This document shows, one piece after another, positions 60,009 to 64,000 of a stretch of 64,000 nt of DNA; positions within the stretch are counted from its first letter, which is position 1; every line of letters starts with the position of its first letter. Made by a program: the position numbers and the translations under genes. The notes beneath the pieces were generated by a model. That model was given only the letters and a program-made list of their open reading frames with translations, was not told where the DNA came from and made no database searches. Source of the stretch: Phlebiopsis flavidoalba (Eukaryota > Basidiomycota > Agaricomycetes > Polyporales > Phanerochaetaceae); contig JAOCPU010000010.1 in assembly GCA_035772785.1 (NCBI GenBank), forward strand, positions 372,001 through 436,000. Reading direction: 5' to 3'.

Positions 60009-62327
60009 ATGTCCGATCAGGAGGCAGCGCAATATCCGCCCTCGGAGGATAGCAAGGACGTGAAAGAGGCGCTCGAACGAAGTCGGGTGTGGCCAATACC
60101 GTAGAAGACGTTTCGCAAAACCGGAACCTTCGCAGACGAAGACAATCCGTTCTTCGTGCGGGACCTTGTATACTCCAAGGAGGAAGAAGCCAGAGTCATC
60201 CGTATCCTCGAATATACTCGACTCTTCCCATGGATCCTTCTTACCCACCTTTGTGCTCAAAACATGGACCGAACGAACAACTCGAATGCCATATCCGACA
60301 ACCTGCCCGAGGACTTGGGTTTTAATATCAACGGAGTGAACACAGCGACTGCCATCTATTCGTGCTGCTGTTCTCCATTGCCTGCTTGTCAGGTGCTGTA
60401 ATTGCGAAGATGGCGGGCCCCGCTAGATGTGAGTCGAGGCTTCTTCGAATTTAGTTCTTGGCTAACACAGATTGCGTAGGGGATCGCCGTCCTCATGTTC
60501 TCTGTTGGGGCCTTGTAACGCTCGCGCATGCGCTCATATCTGATAAGTCAGGGTACATCGCGGGTAAGCTTCACACTGTCTATGTGTACGTTTGTAAAAC
60601 TAAATTGGATCTTAGTGCGATCATGTAAGTGTCTTGGAGTGCTAAAAAGCCAATGTTTTTTGGATCATATCTTCCAAAGTCATAGCTTTGACCGAAGAGC
60701 GGCGTCATACCTGCGACACTCGTCTATCTCGGCGGCTTCTACAAGAGCACAGAGCTAGCTACAACGGCTGGCATGGTTCTGGGGCGTACAGGTGCGCTAT
60801 GCATGATCTTTGTCAAAGACATACGATCGAATCTGCATCACAGAATATTGCGAGCGCTGTCAGTGGGCCTCATGGCTAGGTACGTTCCCCTACACCTAGT
60901 CTCACACTCAGCGTTCTGACGCGCGCCTTAGCGGTCTTCTCCAACTGCGTGGAGTTGGTGGTCTATTTGGCTGGAAATGGCTCATTTCATTGTCGACGGC
61001 ATCATCACGCTATTCGTCGCCGTTCTGACCTGGTACGCGCTACCTTTGTCATATATTCATTGTGATACTTACAGTCCTCTAGGTTCTACCTCCCTCGTAG
61101 TGCTGCTCGCACCAAGGGCGGCATACGCGGCCTCAGGCCATGGTTTGATGAGCGACAGGTCTTCATCGCTGTCACCAGAGTTGTGCGAGACGATCCTGCC
61201 AAGAAACGATATGAGTATATGTGGCATCTCTTCTTGTAGCTTGGGGATACTGACAGGGGTGTAGGTCAACCGTCACATGGGCGGATGTCAAGGACAGTGT
61301 TACAGACCTTGGTCTGTGGGGACATTGGATTTCAAGGCTCTGTCGGCTTGACACCACCAACGACTCCGCTCCAGACCTGTACGTGGACTCGTGTGGGTAC
61401 CTCATGAGTAAAGCTGACCTTTTTCGATAGACTTACCCACCGTAATCAAGTCTTTCGACTTCAATGTCGTAAGTCGGTTCTATGCGTGAATTTTGCTGTC
61501 GATTGCTCAACTTGTTATTAGTTCGTAGCCAACGCGCTCACTGCCCCTCCATACATCTTAACATGCATCACCTCCGTCGCTGTGTTATCTGGCACTCCGA
61601 TCATACAAGAGAGCGAGGTTTCCACGGTGCATTCTCAGGTGCGCATTTTACTGTTTCTTTCCAGAACGCATTATCTAACGGACCTCTAGCCGCCTGGCAG
61701 CTTGTTGGATGGATCCTGCTGCGCTCGCTACCTGATAATACCAGTAGAGGCGTCAAGTTAGTATTCTCTTTGCTCGGCTTTTCTCATAGTTACCTTGCTG
61801 ACGCGGTGCAGATACTTCGCCGCGTGTGTGGTACAGTCATGGCCCTATTCGCATCCGTTGAACATCGCATGGATGTCTGAGAATACGGGAAGTGTTGGCA
61901 AGCGTACTATCGCTTCCGGGGCTATCATCGGGTTCGCTAATATTTACGGAGGTGAGTTACTACGGCTCTGTCTCGCCTGAAGAATTTATGCTCACCAACC
62001 TTTACGGCAGTATGGGCCAGTCAAATATATATCAAGCATCTGACAGCCCGAGTGAGCATCGCTTTCTAACGATCATCGAATGTTTTTAGCTGACTCTTCA
62101 TTTACCAGGACTCTTTAAACGCTTTTCCCGGTAACATCGTCAATATCGCGTTTGCGGGGGCTGCCACCATCCTGTGGCTCTTGCAAAAGATCTCTATACT
62201 ACAAACGTCGCAACGCGCAGAAATGCGAGAGCATGGGCAGCGATGTTCTGATGCTGAGCGCGAGAGGGAAGAGCAGGAGGCAGAAAAGAAGGGGAACAGG
62301 AGTGTAACGTTCAGATTTACTACGTGA
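60009..62327 (+). CDS. MFS transporter, allantoate permease (DAL5/ACS) family
   Basis: Proton-coupled anion/organic acid permease of the plasma membrane with 12 expected helices. Start at 60009 (MSDQEAAQYPPSEDSKDVKE); an in-frame TAG follows at about 60102. EEEARVIRILEYTRLFPWIL and MDRTNNSNAISDNLPEDLGF mark the family's first helix and loop. Then VNTATAIYS, GLVTLAHALISDKSGY, ALTEERRHTCDTRL-like loop, FGWKWLF-like helix and DGIITLFVAVLTW; VIKSFDFNV (61450); VANALTAPPYILTCITSVAV; and SDHTRERGFHGAFS. AWQLVGWILLRSLPD, YFAACVVQSWPYSHPLNIAW, NTGSVGKRTIASGAIIGFAN and NIAFAGAATILWLLQKI follow. The stop is 62325-62327 after a charged tail. Introns are short. Shifts occur near 60500 and 61660. Substrate cannot be told from sequence. 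Confidence 0.85.
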
Positions 62328-62640
62328 ACTTGGCGCTGCGTCTTGAATCCTTTTTTCTGTTATCGCCTGGGTTTTATCAATTACAATCACGCTGGGCTGG
62401 GTGGTTCTCTGTGGTTCTCGATGAGTACCATAAACGTCGAGCTCAGAAGGCCCGCATTGTATCCCGTATCACTGGGACGAGATTATGTAAGTCCGCACTT
62501 GCGTCCAGAACAGGCAGCTACCCTTTCAATCACTTGTGACGAATACTGATCTTATTGGTCACAGAACAAGCCGTCACGGCGGACGGATTGTCAACAGCTT
62601 CAACATACCGTTCTTGCATCATCTATGCCTCCAACGTAAC
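62328..62640. other. No gene assigned
   Basis: Overlapping plus frames without motifs follow the MFS stop. A minus-strand frame at 62908-62690 with a hydrophobic segment (TLYVVFSVVLGRFLADSECG) lies just beyond and competes with the plus-strand gene below. Confidence 0.3.
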
Positions 62641-64000
62641 GCATCCCCCTCGGACATACGTTTTTTTCCTCGGCAATGAAACACCCAGCTTATCCCTGGA
62701 TCGAGATAATCGATCCTAAGAACGTCTCCAACGTCAATCCGGAGCAGACGCCGCATTCGGAGTCGGCCAGGAAGCGTCCTAGGACCACCGAAAACACGAC
62801 GTACAGAGTCTTTGCGAGCTCGTAGTCGGCCTTGGTCCTCCAGAAGTAACCACGCCAGCCCCCAAAGGTGATTTCCAGGCCTATCCCGAGTGTTTTCTGA
62901 GATATCAATCTTACGCCACAATGCCGTTATTAGAACCCCCTCCAAGGACATCGCCGGTCACGGGCTCAGGATATCCAGTTTCTGGCCGCTCTCACCGAAA
63001 GAATCCGCATGCAGACACAAGAGCACGAGTCGCTCCTGCTCCAGCACGAATCTATTCGTGAAACCGAGGCCGCCCTCGCTGCGGCGCGCGCCGAGGTGCA
63101 GGACCCTCAAGCAGGAGCAGGGCTCGCTGCGCCAACGAATGCGCGCGTTCTCAGGAGGGCGATGGCACGGAAGCGTGAAGTGCAGCTCGCTCAAGCAAAA
63201 ATGCAGGCGTTACGCGCAGAGAAACGAACAGCTCGGCATCGAAAACGCGGAGCTCATGGCCGACAACGCTCGACTTATGGAGACCAGTTTGACCCTCTCG
63301 GAGAGAGGCCGGGCTGTGTCACCCCCGCGGGCTAGCTCCGCCAGATCAGCTCGAACGACGTCCCGCAAGCTGTGGCCGAAATCGGTCTATGCGACCGACG
63401 CTCAAGAGCGTTCACCAGATCTCAGTCCCTCATTGGACCCGGCGGTGGTCTACACGCATCGCTATCATCTCTGCTCGAAGAGACTCCATGTGTCTATGAC
63501 GAACGAGGTGAGCACTCCCATCATATTTTACAATGATTTACGAATCAAGTTGACATGGCTGCAACTGCAGAATGGGGCTGCAAATCAAGTACTGTGAACA
63601 AATTAAGCAACGGATTCTCGGCCAACCACCCGCCACGGGATGTTCTAGCCGACCTACGAAGTCGGGGGCGCCGTATGTATTGACACTGACACGGGAGAGT
63701 GAACTCGCGAATGGGAGTGTACGGTATGTGATCCAAAATCTAGTGCCCATATGAGCGCGCTGATCTAAAGATCCGGTCGGAAGTGTGCAAAGTCGACATG
63801 AGTGCTGAGAGTAGTGAGTGATGGCCACACGCAGCGATGAACTCACGTGTACACTATAATAGCAGAGATGTATGCCGATCTCATCACCGGCTCACAACCA
63901 ATGCCGCGCTGCGCGGGTGCCCGTCTGGCAAATTAAACGCATTACGGTATGTGCGCGTGCATCCTCAGCGATGGGCTGCCAAATAAACCTATAGGCACGG
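62640..64000 (+). CDS. Coiled-coil protein, 3' end outside window
   Basis: Family not recognised. From about 62919 a plus frame reads MPLLEPPPRTSPVTGSGYPV, then in another frame RIRMQTQEHESLLLQHESIR, ETEAALAAARAEVQD, and AQRNEQLGIENAELMADNAR with LMETSLTLSERGRAV. The latter has the heptad Leu/Asn pattern of a coiled coil, possibly a bZIP-like zipper, though no basic region is certain. A GTGAGC donor near 63508 and a later exon around 63560 (QNGAANQ) suggest the gene continues past 64000. Several single-base shifts separate these blocks. Confidence 0.4.

Noticed and set aside
39442..62327. OYE, SDR, ALDH and MFS genes as a secondary-metabolite cluster
   Set aside because: They are separated by housekeeping genes (TFIIE-alpha, Gbp2-like), lie on mixed strands, and there is no backbone enzyme or cluster-specific regulator.
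1..64000. CRISPR arrays, prokaryotic operons, phage or defence systems
   Set aside because: No spaced identical repeats of the right size, and intron-rich eukaryotic genes throughout.

Overview
The window is nuclear DNA from a filamentous basidiomycete, almost certainly an Agaricomycete. The reasons are genes split by many short GT-AG introns (about 45-65 bases), a Plavaka-type DNA transposon, a DUF6533-type membrane protein, an LRR-RhoGEF of the kind I associate with Agaricomycetes, and serine/proline-rich regulatory proteins. I recognised no tRNA, rRNA or CRISPR array. Families were assigned by reading translated frames against remembered family motifs; no database search was run. Gene boundaries are approximate unless a start or stop codon is stated.

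Layout. 1-7 kb: minus-strand, low-complexity hypothetical genes. 7-10.7 kb: minus-strand gene with a DnaJ/HSP40 C-terminal domain behind a long disordered N-terminus. 11.4-12.7 kb: SR-type splicing factor (RRM plus RS/RD tail), with a ~300-base repeat and a very G-rich tract. 13.4-17.1 kb: Plavaka transposase. 17.1-21.9 kb: nothing recognisable. 21.9-34.3 kb: a plus-strand series of Ulp2-type SUMO protease, unknown gene, SYF1 splicing factor, LRR-RhoGEF, NAM8/SECp43-type RRM protein and kinesin. Four of these look incomplete at their junctions. 34-37 kb: coiled-coil ORF with a tandem repeat, a CpG-depleted AT-rich island and repeat-like DNA. 38-62 kb: better preserved genes: a small unknown protein, Old Yellow Enzyme, short-chain dehydrogenase, TFIIE-alpha, an LRR protein, a TIR element (MITE), a Gbp2/Hrb1-like triple-RRM protein, a DUF6533 protein, a TenA-like protein, a membrane-anchored aldehyde dehydrogenase and an MFS transporter. 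62.6-64 kb: start of a coiled-coil gene running off the window.

The main theme is housekeeping RNA and gene-expression machinery (SYF1, SR protein, Gbp2, NAM8-like protein, TFIIE-alpha) interspersed with redox enzymes and mobile DNA. I see no convincing biosynthetic cluster or new defence system.

One observation affects everything: nearly every recognisable gene carries small indels, often in homopolymers, inside highly conserved motifs. They occur in the kinesin motor, Ulp2 catalytic domain, TFIIE-alpha, OYE, SDR, MFS and Gbp2. The longest open frame in 64 kb is only about 270 codons. Either the assembly is poorly polished or the region is decaying. CDS entries below therefore span whole loci and should not be read as clean reading frames.
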